A stretch of 64,000 bases of DNA, taken from NCBI GenBank assembly GCA_963711675.1, contig CAVQFB010000017.1, positions 62,001 through 126,000 on the forward strand, read 5' to 3'. A model generated the notes under the pieces. It was not told where the DNA came from and made no database searches. It saw only the letters and a list, made by a program, of their open reading frames with translations. The DNA is from CAVQFB01 sp963711675. GTDB taxonomy: Bacteria; Acidobacteriota; Terriglobia; Terriglobales; Acidobacteriaceae. Each line of letters starts with the position of its first letter. Within the stretch, counting starts at the first letter, position 1. Positions 34,148-43,126 of the stretch are shown piece by piece. A program made the position numbers and the translations under genes.

Positions 34148-34706
34148 GACTCTCCTCATTCTTTCCCGAAAAACCGTCGGGAACCGGCTCTGGGCGGCTT
34201 TCTCCGGCCAATCGCGGAAAACATTGCGTTTCTCGGCAAAAGGCCTACAATGCTGCGCGTCGGGGTTAAGAAAGAGTTTGGGCTGCAAAAGTCCGTGCTC
34301 GCTACAGGGATTGATCTCATCTGGGCCGCCAAACCGAGCGTGAGACAGTCCCTTTAACCCCGCAATTTTTTGCCTGTCAAATTCGGGCTGATCTCTCCAG
34401 TCCCGACATCCACCATCCATCGCGTCAAGATACGTAACCGTTTCAGAAAAGTTCCGTTTCCTTCTAACCGCGATCACAGCGTTGGACGGCAAGGATTCAC
34501 CGGCGTTAGCAGGATCCGAACTCCCACGCTACCGGCACATGACTCATTTGTTTTGTCTAGAGACGGTACAGAAAACTCTACTCTTCTCGCGTGTTCAAGG
34601 AGCACGTCTCCGAACCGCTTCGTAAGCGTCAATCGCAAAGCGCTCGCAAAACACAACAACCTAAATTCAACGTGCTATCGTGTTCTTGGGTGTGAGTGGA
34701 AGTGTC
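34148..34706. other. intergenic region before the RNase R gene
   Basis: About 560 bases with no convincing gene. A run containing AAACACAACAACCTAAATTC (34650-34669) precedes the RNase R start. No clear promoter, tRNA or hairpin terminator was recognised. Confidence 0.4.
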
Positions 34707-37293
34707 ATGGCCAGTCTCTCCGACGCCGCGATTCTCAGGAAAATTGAACGCCAACCGAAACGCTCCGCTGGATACAAGCAGCTGGTGCGCGAGCTGGGAG
34801 TGCACAACGAAGACCGCAAGGAACTTAAGAATCGTCTGCAGGCACTTCTGAAGAGTGGCCAGCTTATCCAGGTGGATTCTGACCGCTACGCTCTGCCCAA
34901 TACCGCCCCGGGCAAGAACGCGCTGGTGGGCCGGTTAAGCCTGCATCGCGACGGATACGGGTTCGTGATTCCGGATGCGAGTTCGCTGAATCCTGGACTC
35001 AAGTCGCGCTTGGCGGGAGACATTTTCATTCCGCCTCATGCCGTTGGATCGGCCATGCACGGCGATCGAGTTTTGGTCGAAGTCGGAACCGTGCGCCCCG
35101 ATGGCCGCGCTGAGGGCCGCATTGTCAGGCCAGTAGCTCGCGCGCATCCCACGGTGGTTGGGAAGTTTCATTACGGAAGCCGCCGCAACTACGTTACGCC
35201 GATGGATGACAAGATTTCGCAGGAGATCATCATTCCCTCCGGCTTCGAGTACCCGGAAGAGAGAACGCAAGTTGAGCCGGCGGACACTTCCCCCGAGCAA
35301 GCGCCCGGTAAGCGAAGGAAGCCGGCTCACCGAGTGCTGGGCGAAGAAGCCGCGCGTCACACGAGCTGGGAAGATTTGGACAATGTGATCGTCGATGTGG
35401 AAATCACCGACTGGCCCACGCCAACCCAGAATCCGCGCGGACGCGTGACCGAGATTCTTGGACACGAAGACGATTTTGGAGTCGATGTCGAGATCGCCAT
35501 CCGCAAGTTTCACCTGCCTCACCGTTTCCCTCCGGAAGTTCTGGCTGAAGCGCAGGACGTAGAGAACGTCATCCCGGCATCGGAGCTGCAGAAGCGCCGG
35601 GACTACCGCCAGCTTCCGATCGTGACGATTGACGGCGAAACTGCGCGAGACTTTGACGATGCGGTAACTGTGCGTCACCTCGAGAACGGAAATTTCGAGC
35701 TGCAGGTGCACATCGCGGATGTGGCCCACTACGTGACGCCGGGGTCGAGTCTCGACCAGGAAGCTCGCCTGCGCGGGACCTCCGTCTACTTCCCCGATCG
35801 CGCAGTCCCTATGCTGCCGCTCGAGCTTTCGACCGATATCTGCAGCTTGAGGCCACACATCGACCGGCTCGTGCTCTCCTGCATCATGGAAATCGACCAT
35901 CAAGGTGAAATCGTTGGGTATGAACTGAACGAAGGAATCATCCGCTCCGCTGAGCGCATGACCTACACAGACGTGAACGCGATCATCGAGGGCGATGCAG
36001 GAATTCGATCTCGGTACGCGCCATTGGTTGGGCAGTTCGAGATGATGCGAGACCTGGCGATGATTCTCAACCGCAAACGCAAGCGTCGCGGGTCCATCGA
36101 CTTCGATTTGCCGGAACCGGTGATCGAATTTGACGAACTTGGGATGATGAAGAGCATGACCCGCTCGGAGAGGAACATCGCGCACCGCCTGATCGAAGAG
36201 TTCATGCTCTCGGCAAACGAGTGCGTCGCCCATTATCTCGAAAACAAGCGAGTGGCGTCGCTTTACCGCATCCACGACAAGCCCGATGCCAAGCGTGTTT
36301 ACGATTTCGAAGTAATCGCGGCAACTTTCGGCTATTCGCTGGGAGTGGGCGCGCTGCCCATTCAACGCGTGCAGTTCAAGTCCGACCGGCGCGCAAGTCA
36401 CGGCACGGGCAAGCGCGCACGTGAAGATCGAGATTCCGAAGGAAGTCCACATCACTCCGCGCATGTACCAGAAGCTCGCCGAGAAAATCGCCGGCAAGCC
36501 TGAGGAGCGAATTCTTAGTTACCTGATGTTGCGCTCGCTGAAGCAGGCGCGCTACTCCGAGGAAAACCCCGGCCACTTTGCGCTTGCCGCGACCAGCTAC
36601 ACTCACTTCACTTCCCCCATCCGCCGCTATCCCGACCTGATTGTTCATCGCATTCTGAAAGCAGGTGTTGCGCGATTCCGCCGAGAGATGGGACGGAGAG
36701 GTCGCAGTCGGCGTTTCGGATTCGCACGAAGCGGCCCGAGGCCGGTGCGCGGCACCCAAGCAGTCCGCGCGACGGGAAGGCCCATATCGAAGCAGACGCG
36801 CCGTCCCCTGGTCGAAGCGCCGCGATCACTGCGCGCTCGCGAAGCCATCGAGCCCGTGGGCGGCCCAATTTCGCTCGACGAATTGCACGACATCGCAGAA
36901 GAGTCCAGCCAGTCCGAGCGCCGCGCCGACGAGGCCGAGCGCGAACTGATGGAATGGAAAAAAGTGAAGTTCATGCAGGACCGCGTGGGCGAAGACTTCG
37001 ACGGCCTGATCATCAGCGTGACCAAGTTCGGATTTTTCGTGGAACTCACCGACCTGTTCGTCGAAGGGCTGGTTCCGCTGGCAATCACTGACCGACGACC
37101 ACTACACCTTTCATGAAAACACGCGCGCAGATTATCGGCCAGCGCATCGCGCAAGATCTACGGTCTGGGACAGAAGATACGTGTGCTGGTGGACCGCATC
37201 GATCCGGTGGAGAAGAAGATCCAGTTCGCGGTGCTCGGAAGCGACCTCGTCCAAGCCCACTCGGAAAAGGAAAGGCTCCGGATAGCAGTTTGA
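34707..37293 (+). pseudogene. rnr: ribonuclease R, four frameshifts
   Basis: 3'-5' exoribonuclease that degrades structured RNA. Seen: cold-shock-type N-terminal domains, the RNB catalytic block with DFDDAVTVR and HIADVAHYV near residue 320, PDRAVPMLPLELSTDICSL, SIDFDLPEP, then EIPKEVHITPRMYQKLAEK, HFTSPIRRYPDL and a C-terminal S1 domain (DFDGLIISVTKFGFFVEL). The frame shifts by one extra base near 36420, 37081, 37121 and 37153, with conserved protein on each side; all are insertions. The restored protein would be about 860 residues. The ATG at 34707 follows GTGGAAG. Sequencing errors are as likely as decay. tRNA-Pro follows. Confidence 0.85.
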
Positions 37294-37337
37294 ACGCTGA
37301 AGCCCCTGCCGTAGTGTAAAATTCCTAAGTCAACCCC

Positions 37338-37359
37338 GCCGCCGCGAAAATGCGGCGGC
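37338..37359. repeat. hairpin between rnr and tRNA-Pro
   Basis: GCCGCCGC (37338-37345) pairs perfectly with GCGGCGGC (37352-37359) around a 6-base loop. No U-tract follows on either strand, so it may be a processing or pause site rather than a classic terminator. Confidence 0.5.
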
Positions 37360-37368
37360 TCCTGCCGT

Positions 37369-37445
37369 CGGGACGTGGCTCAGCCTGGTAGAGCACTCGC
37401 TTGGGGTGCGAGGGGTCGGCAGTTCAAATCTGCCCGTCCCGACCA
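37369..37445 (+). tRNA. tRNA-Pro (anticodon GGG)
   Basis: A 77-base cloverleaf with encoded CCA. Acceptor stem CGGGACG/CGTCCCG; anticodon stem CTCGC/GCGAG with loop TTGGGGT, anticodon GGG; T-arm contains GTTCAAATC. Decodes CCC and CCU. Confidence 0.95.
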
Positions 37446-37724
37446 TTTTCAGCCGTCAGCTATCCCGCCTTCGCTTACGAGCACACCTTTCGATTGCCGA
37501 CCGCGAGTACCCCAAGATCAAGTCGCATCGCGAAACGAATGCGCCAGAAAGAGCTTGCGAGGGGACGCTGCAGAGCAGCGGTTCGGTATTGCATTGACTG
37601 GTTTTGCAAAAGGTCATTGAGCTGCACGCGCCATAGGTTAGACTCCTCACGTTTCTTGCCGCCGGCCCCCCTAGAAACCCCCGTACCTTTTTGTCCAGGA
37701 GTTTTCAGAACTATGTTCCCTGAG

Positions 37725-38126
37725 CTAGCCGTGTTCGACGCGCGCCTTTATATCCGAGTACGCAGCAGCGATCAGCCTGCTTAGCGCTGCGGAGTTTGTG
37801 GCCGTTCCCGGTCTCAGCTTCACATGGCGCATGAACTTGCCGGTGCCTTGCAACAAGCGGGCCGGATCCGGCAGCGCTGCGCCATGAAAGAACCCCACGT
37901 TTACGTGCGAAGTGAATACATTTACGTAACCGAAGGGCGCATCTCCCAAACATGCCACCGGACAGCCGTCATGCAAAAGCTCTCGGACTTCGTCCCCGCA
38001 TTTTCGCATCACCTCAAACCACTGATGCGCGATGGCTCCCAATCCACCTGCATGGTCTTTCATCCACGCATCGATGGCGGGATCCCGCTCGATAGCGCCG
38101 TTGAATCGCAGCAATTCCGTTCTCAT
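37725..38126 (-). CDS. DUF1801-like protein
   Basis: A 133-residue protein of the YdhG/DUF1801 group. Seen: HQWFEVMRKCGDEVRELLHDG near the middle, GDAPFGYVNVFTSHVNVGFFHG and LLQGTGKFMRHVKLRPG, the family core. These proteins have an alpha-beta fold; their function is unknown. I chose the ATG at 38126 because it has GGAG upstream and matches relatives; the track-style start at 38183 adds 19 unconserved residues. Confidence 0.75.
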   Translation of the reverse strand: MRTELLRFNGAIERDPAIDAWMKDHAGGLGAIAHQWFEVMRKCGDEVRELLHDGCPVACLGDAPFGYVNVFTSHVNVGFFHGAALPDPARLLQGTGKFMRHVKLRPGTATNSAALSRLIAAAYSDIKARVEHG

Positions 38127-38187
38127 CGCCGCTCCACTTTCCGCTTTCGAGATCTTTGGGTATGCGCTCGGGTACAGCGTCACGAGT

Positions 38188-39033
38188 CTAGTTGCTGCGT
38201 CCGGACTCCTTCTTCAGTCTCTCCAGCGCTTCGGGGTCGATCCATTTCCCAGACTTCTGCGCCCTGTGGACGGCTCCCCAGCTTTGGTCGTATCGTCGGC
38301 CCTCTGCGTAGAGTCTGATCAGAGGATTGTAGGGATCGCACGAGCACCCGTCGGCGGTGGCGCCGATGTCGATTGATTTCTCGTAATCCGCGATAATGGC
38401 ATCATACTTCTTGTCTTTGCTCGAGAACCCGCGTGCGCAGTAGGCGTCGGCCAAGCGCGACCTGCCCAGCGGATTCAGCGCCATCTCTTGCGCGTAGTCG
38501 CTGATAGCCTCGTCGAGTTCGCCGGTGGTCTCATGGATCAAGCCGAGTCTGTCCCACGCCATATAGAACCGGCCGTCCCTCTCGATGGCCTTCTTGAAAT
38601 CGGCGGTTGCCGGGTCGAACCAAGCCTTCCGGTCGGCATCGCTGCCCACCAAATGGCCGTCCACCACGGCCTCCAGGTCGGCCCGGTCGTAATAGGTTAC
38701 CCCGCGGGTGTAATAAGCCTCGGCGCTGGGATCGAGCGCTACGGCCTGGTCATGATCTTTGACGGCAAGGCCGAACAAGCGATCGTATTCATCTCTGGAG
38801 ATCAGCTTGAAGGCCCGGCTATAGCGGGCTTTTTCCGAATAGGCGCTGCCTCGCCTTGCATACGCCTCTGCGCGGTGGGCGTTATCGCGAGCGCTCTCGA
38901 TAGCCTTTGTGGAACTGCTGATCTCGTGATCATAGCTGCTCAGATAAAAAAACCGGGCTATGCGGGTGCAGCCCGCGAGTAATACGAGGACGCAAGCGCA
39001 CAACAGCCACGCTATTTTTGAAGATCTTTTCAT
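38188..39033 (-). CDS. TPR-containing lipoprotein
   Basis: A 281-residue protein with a lipoprotein signal (LLCACVLVLLAGC, lipid-modified Cys at about residue 22). It contains TPR-like helix pairs at about residues 40-70 (AEAYARRGSAYSEKARYSRA), 105-130, 145-190 and 205-235. A cluster CSCDP near residue 240 is unusual. It probably sits on the periplasmic face as a scaffold. The ATG at 39033 precedes the signal; the frame is open upstream to 39105. Confidence 0.8.
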   Translation of the reverse strand: MKRSSKIAWLLCACVLVLLAGCTRIARFFYLSSYDHEISSSTKAIESARDNAHRAEAYARRGSAYSEKARYSRAFKLISRDEYDRLFGLAVKDHDQAVALDPSAEAYYTRGVTYYDRADLEAVVDGHLVGSDADRKAWFDPATADFKKAIERDGRFYMAWDRLGLIHETTGELDEAISDYAQEMALNPLGRSRLADAYCARGFSSKDKKYDAIIADYEKSIDIGATADGCSCDPYNPLIRLYAEGRRYDQSWGAVHRAQKSGKWIDPEALERLKKESGRSN

Positions 39034-39488
39034 CGGTCCATACCTCGATAGGCAGAACCTCGCAGACATTCCCTCGGACAATCGCGGTCGTACGAGAATC
39101 GGCATGGATGTCGATCTTCATTATGGCTTGGCCGGACCTAGTTTTTGTACAACGGTGAATCAGAGAGTTAACATCACTATGCGGGGACGACCTGGAGCGG
39201 CGAGATCGGTTCCGGATGGTCGGTCGGCTAATCGGAAGCTAAACGACTCAAGACGCCAGTTCGAAACTATCGGTTCTTATCAGAAGAGTTCGCAAATCAC
39301 CTGCCCGTTCCGATCAACATTGTGAGGCAATCTGAAGGACCCGGAAATTGCCGAATACGAAGTTGCCATCCGACCGTAGGGAGGTGTTTGGATTAGCGCC
39401 TGGTGCAAACTTTCGCCGGATTCTTAACGAGAAGGAATGGCCACATAGTAGAGCTACGAGTTCCTCGTGCGGCCATTCCCGCTAGAAG
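39034..39488. other. intergenic region
   Basis: About 455 bases with no gene or convincing regulatory element recognised. It lies upstream of the TPR lipoprotein gene (its promoter side) and downstream of the sialidase-like gene. Confidence 0.4.
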
Positions 39489-40802
39489 TTAAAAGCTCAC
39501 TTTAACCGGCACAGCGTAGATGTTGGGCTGGTTGTCAGGTGACACGGTGCTCCCCCAGCTTAAGACGAGACTGTTGGGACTCCTGGTCGAAATGCCAAAC
39601 GTGTCGCCGGGCCACACGCCGCTATCCCCAAACCCCTTCGAAATGCGAACCGGCGGAGTAAGCCATCCTTTCGTGATGGAAAATGTCCGCAGGTAAAGCG
39701 CGTATCCGCGTGAATCGCTGTCGGAGAGCCACGCCACATAAGCAATTCCGTTCGCACCCCCGGCAACTTCGATGATGTGCGGAACATTGAGCTTGTCCGG
39801 GATCGGCTTGATGGGCGTCGACCAGTTTTTGCCGTGGTCGGTCGAATAAGAGAACCAGCCGATGTCGTTCAGGCTGCCATCGGAGTTTTTGCCCTGCGTG
39901 TCCCAGGTTGCGTAAAGATTGTCGCCGGCATCAATGCCAATCGCGCCGTCGATCCACCACACCTGAAGCGCTACTTTTCCCGTGCGGGAAGTAAAGTAAA
40001 TTGGCTTGGACCACTGTTCGCCGCCATCGACGGACGAGGTGAAGTGTCCACCGCCGGGGGCTAACTGGAAGGTCTGCTGGTTGAGGGTGCGGTCTGCCTG
40101 GTAATAGGTGTCGACCTCGCCGCTCGATTCCACCACCATGGGAGCGGCCTCGGCTCCACCCCCGGGGAAATCCGGACTCACATGAACCATGGGACCGAAC
40201 GTCGTGCCCCGGTCCGTCGACTTTTGCACCACGGCATTCAGATCGCCGTAGGAATAAGAGCAACTCCCGCCTTGCGAACAAATAAGCTGTATGTACGAAA
40301 TGGACGGGCCGTAATCCCACGTGGCATAGAGCGCGCCATCGGACCCGCTCGCGAGGAAGACGCGGTCGCCCCAGTTGTACTGATCGGGTGGAAGAAGCTG
40401 CGTCACCTGCGGGAAGCTAATCCCATGATCAAACGACGCAGCAACCACTGGGAAAACTTGCGTGCTGCTGGTCGACATATACGCCACATATAAAGTGCCA
40501 TCGGGGCCGACCGCAAGGGCAGGATCCCAGGAACCCGAAGACTGCGGCATCGTTATCGGCGCCGAGAACCTGACCCCACCATTCGTGGAGCGGGCAAAGC
40601 CGATGCCTTGGCACCCGATCCACGCCTCATACACATACTTGCTTTGGGTTGGATCGACCGCTTGCTCCACTTCCGCACTCGGAGCGCATCCCTGGCTGAT
40701 TTCTTGAATGGAGCCTACATGATAAGTGACCGCCGCTGCCGCATAGTTTGTTAGTGCGGCGGTGAGTACGATGAAGGACATGAAGACAGATCTAAAAATC
40801 AT
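39489..40802 (-). CDS. secreted sialidase-like (BNR-repeat) protein
   Basis: A 437-residue exported protein. Seen: signal peptide to about residue 22 (NYAAAAV), then a six-bladed-propeller-type pattern with BNR/Asp-box-like loops (STNGGVRFSAP, SFDHGISFP, STDRGTTFGP, SVDGGEQWSKP, STDHGKNWSTP). Asp-box repeats are clear; the sialidase catalytic residues are not all identifiable, so it may bind rather than cleave sugars. The ATG at 40802 has AGGAG at the correct distance. Confidence 0.8.
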   Translation of the reverse strand: MIFRSVFMSFIVLTAALTNYAAAAVTYHVGSIQEISQGCAPSAEVEQAVDPTQSKYVYEAWIGCQGIGFARSTNGGVRFSAPITMPQSSGSWDPALAVGPDGTLYVAYMSTSSTQVFPVVAASFDHGISFPQVTQLLPPDQYNWGDRVFLASGSDGALYATWDYGPSISYIQLICSQGGSCSYSYGDLNAVVQKSTDRGTTFGPMVHVSPDFPGGGAEAAPMVVESSGEVDTYYQADRTLNQQTFQLAPGGGHFTSSVDGGEQWSKPIYFTSRTGKVALQVWWIDGAIGIDAGDNLYATWDTQGKNSDGSLNDIGWFSYSTDHGKNWSTPIKPIPDKLNVPHIIEVAGGANGIAYVAWLSDSDSRGYALYLRTFSITKGWLTPPVRISKGFGDSGVWPGDTFGISTRSPNSLVLSWGSTVSPDNQPNIYAVPVKVSF

Positions 40803-41137
40803 TTTGTCTCCTGGGCTTACCAAGTTGAAAAATGTTGCTCCCCTTCCGGCGCTTGCTTGAAGAGTTGCAACACTGTATCACCTCGCTGCTCCGTTAGAAG
40901 CATGCTTGAGATTGTTCCCCGTGGCGGGCAATGGAGTGGCGGCAATCGAGTCACGGCAACGTTCACTATGGATGGGCGCGACGGAACTTTCCATTTTCAG
41001 AGGCCAGCGTTTCAGCCTTCAACTACCAACTCACTTTTCGTTCGCCGACCGCAAAACACTCCCGGACCTTCGAACAAATTGTCTGGCGTCCGTGGCGATC
41101 GGCATCGGCGATGGAGAGTGCTACACTGTCGGGCGCT
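40803..41137. other. intergenic region between divergent secreted-protein genes
   Basis: About 335 bases between divergent genes, so it must hold both promoters. A CTACACT near 41121-41127 could be a -10 box for the 41138 gene. Nothing else was recognised. Confidence 0.35.
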
Positions 41138-41948
41138 ATGCGGTTGTTAGCTGGAGCAGCGGTTTTGCTGGTCGCGGTCTGCGCCTCGGGATTCGCTCAG
41201 AGCGAGCGGGTGGAAATGGGGTGGACGGGCACCGATGGCTACTTCGAGCGTCGCACGCCCAGCGGCGACCACCCGCTCCAATACTACCTCTCGACGGAGC
41301 GGCAGCAGGAGTTCCTGCGAGCCGCCACCGACGACTGTGCCGTCAAGTCGGTCTGCGATGAAGACAAGGTGGAGTCGTCACAGCAGGAGATTGGCGCGCC
41401 GTTCGGTCAAAAAGGTATTCCAGGTCTTATACACGATAGAGGCAAAGCCAAAAGATGCCGACGACCGTGCGGCGAGTCAACCGCTGCGGTCGTACTGGAA
41501 ATCGATCATCGCAGAGAGCTTGCCCGGAATGTATCGCGAGATATTCCTGCTGAGGAATGAAGGAGGATTCTGGACGTGGCCTCCGTCGACCATCGGCGTG
41601 ATGACAGCCGGCGATTCCAAGGTGCTGTTTACTGACGACTCGACGAGCAGCCGCGACCTGTGGTGCACCGGCGAGTTCTGGATCTTACAGAAATCCGGGC
41701 CGACGCTGATCGATTTCTCGGCCGTCACCGCGGCGATGGACAAAGCGGTGCCCGCGGGCGCCGGCGCTATTACGCCGATGTGCGCGGCGGTAAATTTTGA
41801 AAAACTCGAAGTGCGCACGGATGTTCAGAAGACCAACGCGGAATGCAGGGCGTGCGGGTACGAAGGCTCGGTAAGCGTGAAGTTCAAGCTTGAAGGCTCG
41901 CGCGCAATGCCACTGTCCTCCGCCGTCTTTCAGGCCGGGCAAAACTAA
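41138..41948 (+). pseudogene. secreted hypothetical protein, one frameshift
   Basis: Seen: signal peptide to about residue 22 (CASGFAQ), a conserved-looking first part (MGWTGTDGYFERRTPSGDHP), then at about 41410 a run of five A where one base must be removed to continue into KVFQVLYTIEAKPKDADDRA and the rest of the protein, ending SSAVFQAGQN. The restored protein has about 270 residues with a CxxC (ECRACGYEG) near the C-terminus. No family recognised. A homopolymer error would explain the frameshift. Confidence 0.6.
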
Positions 41949-42092
41949 GCGGCCGCGATTAAACCAGCTTCCGCGGGCACGCGTCATCAAACCGCAAAAG
42001 TCTTGTCGAAAGCGATTTGCTGACTGGGCCGCGCACCACTAGAATGGCTGCCGCTTCAATAAGTCCATAAATGCTTCTCACAGGAGCGACAC

Positions 42093-42557
42093 ATGAAGAC
42101 GAGAACGATGGTTTTGACAGCGGCGTTTTGGTTGGTTGCAGTGGTCATGGGCTTCGCCAGCAACCCGAATATGGGCACCTGGAAGCTGAATGAGGCCAAG
42201 TCGAAGATCCCGGCCGGGGCCACGAAGAACCATACCGTCGTCTACGAGGCCGCAGGCGACAACATCAAGGTCACGGTAGATGGCACCGACGGCGAGGGCA
42301 AGCCCGCGCACAACGAGTGGACTGGAAAATTCGACGGGAAAGACTACCCTCTCACCGGCGATCCGAGCGCAGACACGCGGTCGTACAAAACAGTGGATGC
42401 CCACACCACCGACTTAACCAACAAGAAAGGCGGCAAGGTAACTCTCACCGGCCAGATTGTCATCTCGGCTGACGGCAAGAGCCGCACCGTCACCGTGAGT
42501 GGAACCGATTCCAAGGGCAAGAAGGTGTCATACAGCGGGGTTTACGACAAGCAGTAG
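42093..42557 (+). CDS. secreted hypothetical protein (lipocalin-like pattern)
   Basis: A 154-residue exported protein. Seen: signal peptide to about residue 22 (GFASN), then GTWKLNEAKSKIP and repeated short strands rich in Lys, Thr and Gly (DNIKVTVDGTDGEGKP, SRTVTVSGTDSKGKK), which look like a beta barrel. The GTWKLN start recalls lipocalin-like domains of unknown ligand. AGGAG precedes the ATG, and a terminator follows. Confidence 0.75.
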   Translation: MKTRTMVLTAAFWLVAVVMGFASNPNMGTWKLNEAKSKIPAGATKNHTVVYEAAGDNIKVTVDGTDGEGKPAHNEWTGKFDGKDYPLTGDPSADTRSYKTVDAHTTDLTNKKGGKVTLTGQIVISADGKSRTVTVSGTDSKGKKVSYSGVYDKQ

Positions 42558-42590
42558 CGGCTGGTTTCCGCCAGACCTGAAGCAACGAGG

Positions 42591-42624
42591 ATGCCCTTCC
42601 AGTCGATGAGATGGAAGGGCATTT
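42591..42624 (+). terminator. rho-independent terminator candidate
   Basis: An 11-base stem ATGCCCTTCCA (42591-42601) pairs with TGGAAGGGCAT (42612-42622) and is followed by a short T-run. It lies 33 bases after the gene stop. Confidence 0.75.
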
Positions 42625-43126
42625 GCGCAGGGGATAAGGCGGCGAAATTGCTAACACCTTTCGTGTCGTCTTAACTAGTAAGTACATCACCCCCCTCCCC
42701 CCTCGGGTTCAGCCCTTTCTGCGCAAAATCCAGATAACAATAAAGTTAGCTCCACCTCTTGCCGTGCAAAATCTAGAGCCTAAAGGAGTTGCTTGCAAAA
42801 TATTATGAAATAAGGAGTTAGAGCACAAAAACACTCTGAAAATCGCGCCGTGCCTTGCAAAATCTAGATGTCAAAGAGCTTACAGCCAAAATCCAGAGCC
42901 AAAGAACTTAGATCGAGGCTATCGGATTCCAAGGCTACCGCTCGCGCTCAGGCGCGCGGCAGGTGAACTGCCCCCTCGGCACAATAGCTATACTATGAAG
43001 AACATGATTAGCTGTGAGATTTAGGCGGTCAAGGACGTGAGTCACAAGACTAAGGTCACGGAGGAGAGGTTACACGTAGTGCCTGTTGCATTCAGATTGA
43101 CAACCCCGCCCGGGCTATGCGAAACG
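42625..43126. other. intergenic region with A-rich repeats
   Basis: About 500 bases between the lipocalin-like gene and the broken type ISP gene. It holds the A-rich repeat cluster 42723-42911; the base composition is clearly lower in GC than the surroundings. No ORF with support. Confidence 0.5.
42723..42911. repeat. five degenerate A-rich repeats
   Basis: Five copies of a unit close to GCAAAATCTAGAGCC-AAAG-AGTTAG start at 42723, 42766, 42794, 42857 and 42885. Spacing is irregular (43, 28, 63, 28). A related GCAAATTCTAG occurs at 49773, just before another gene. Confidence 0.55.

Noticed and set aside
34490..34560. Possible tRNA (sequence containing AGGATCCGAACTCCC)
   Set aside because: No paired acceptor or anticodon stem could be built around it.
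34935..36497. 520-codon minus-strand frame
   Set aside because: Antisense to the RNase R catalytic domain, with no family features of its own.
42723..42911. CRISPR array
   Set aside because: Units are degenerate and irregularly spaced, no regular spacers exist, and no cas gene is in the window.
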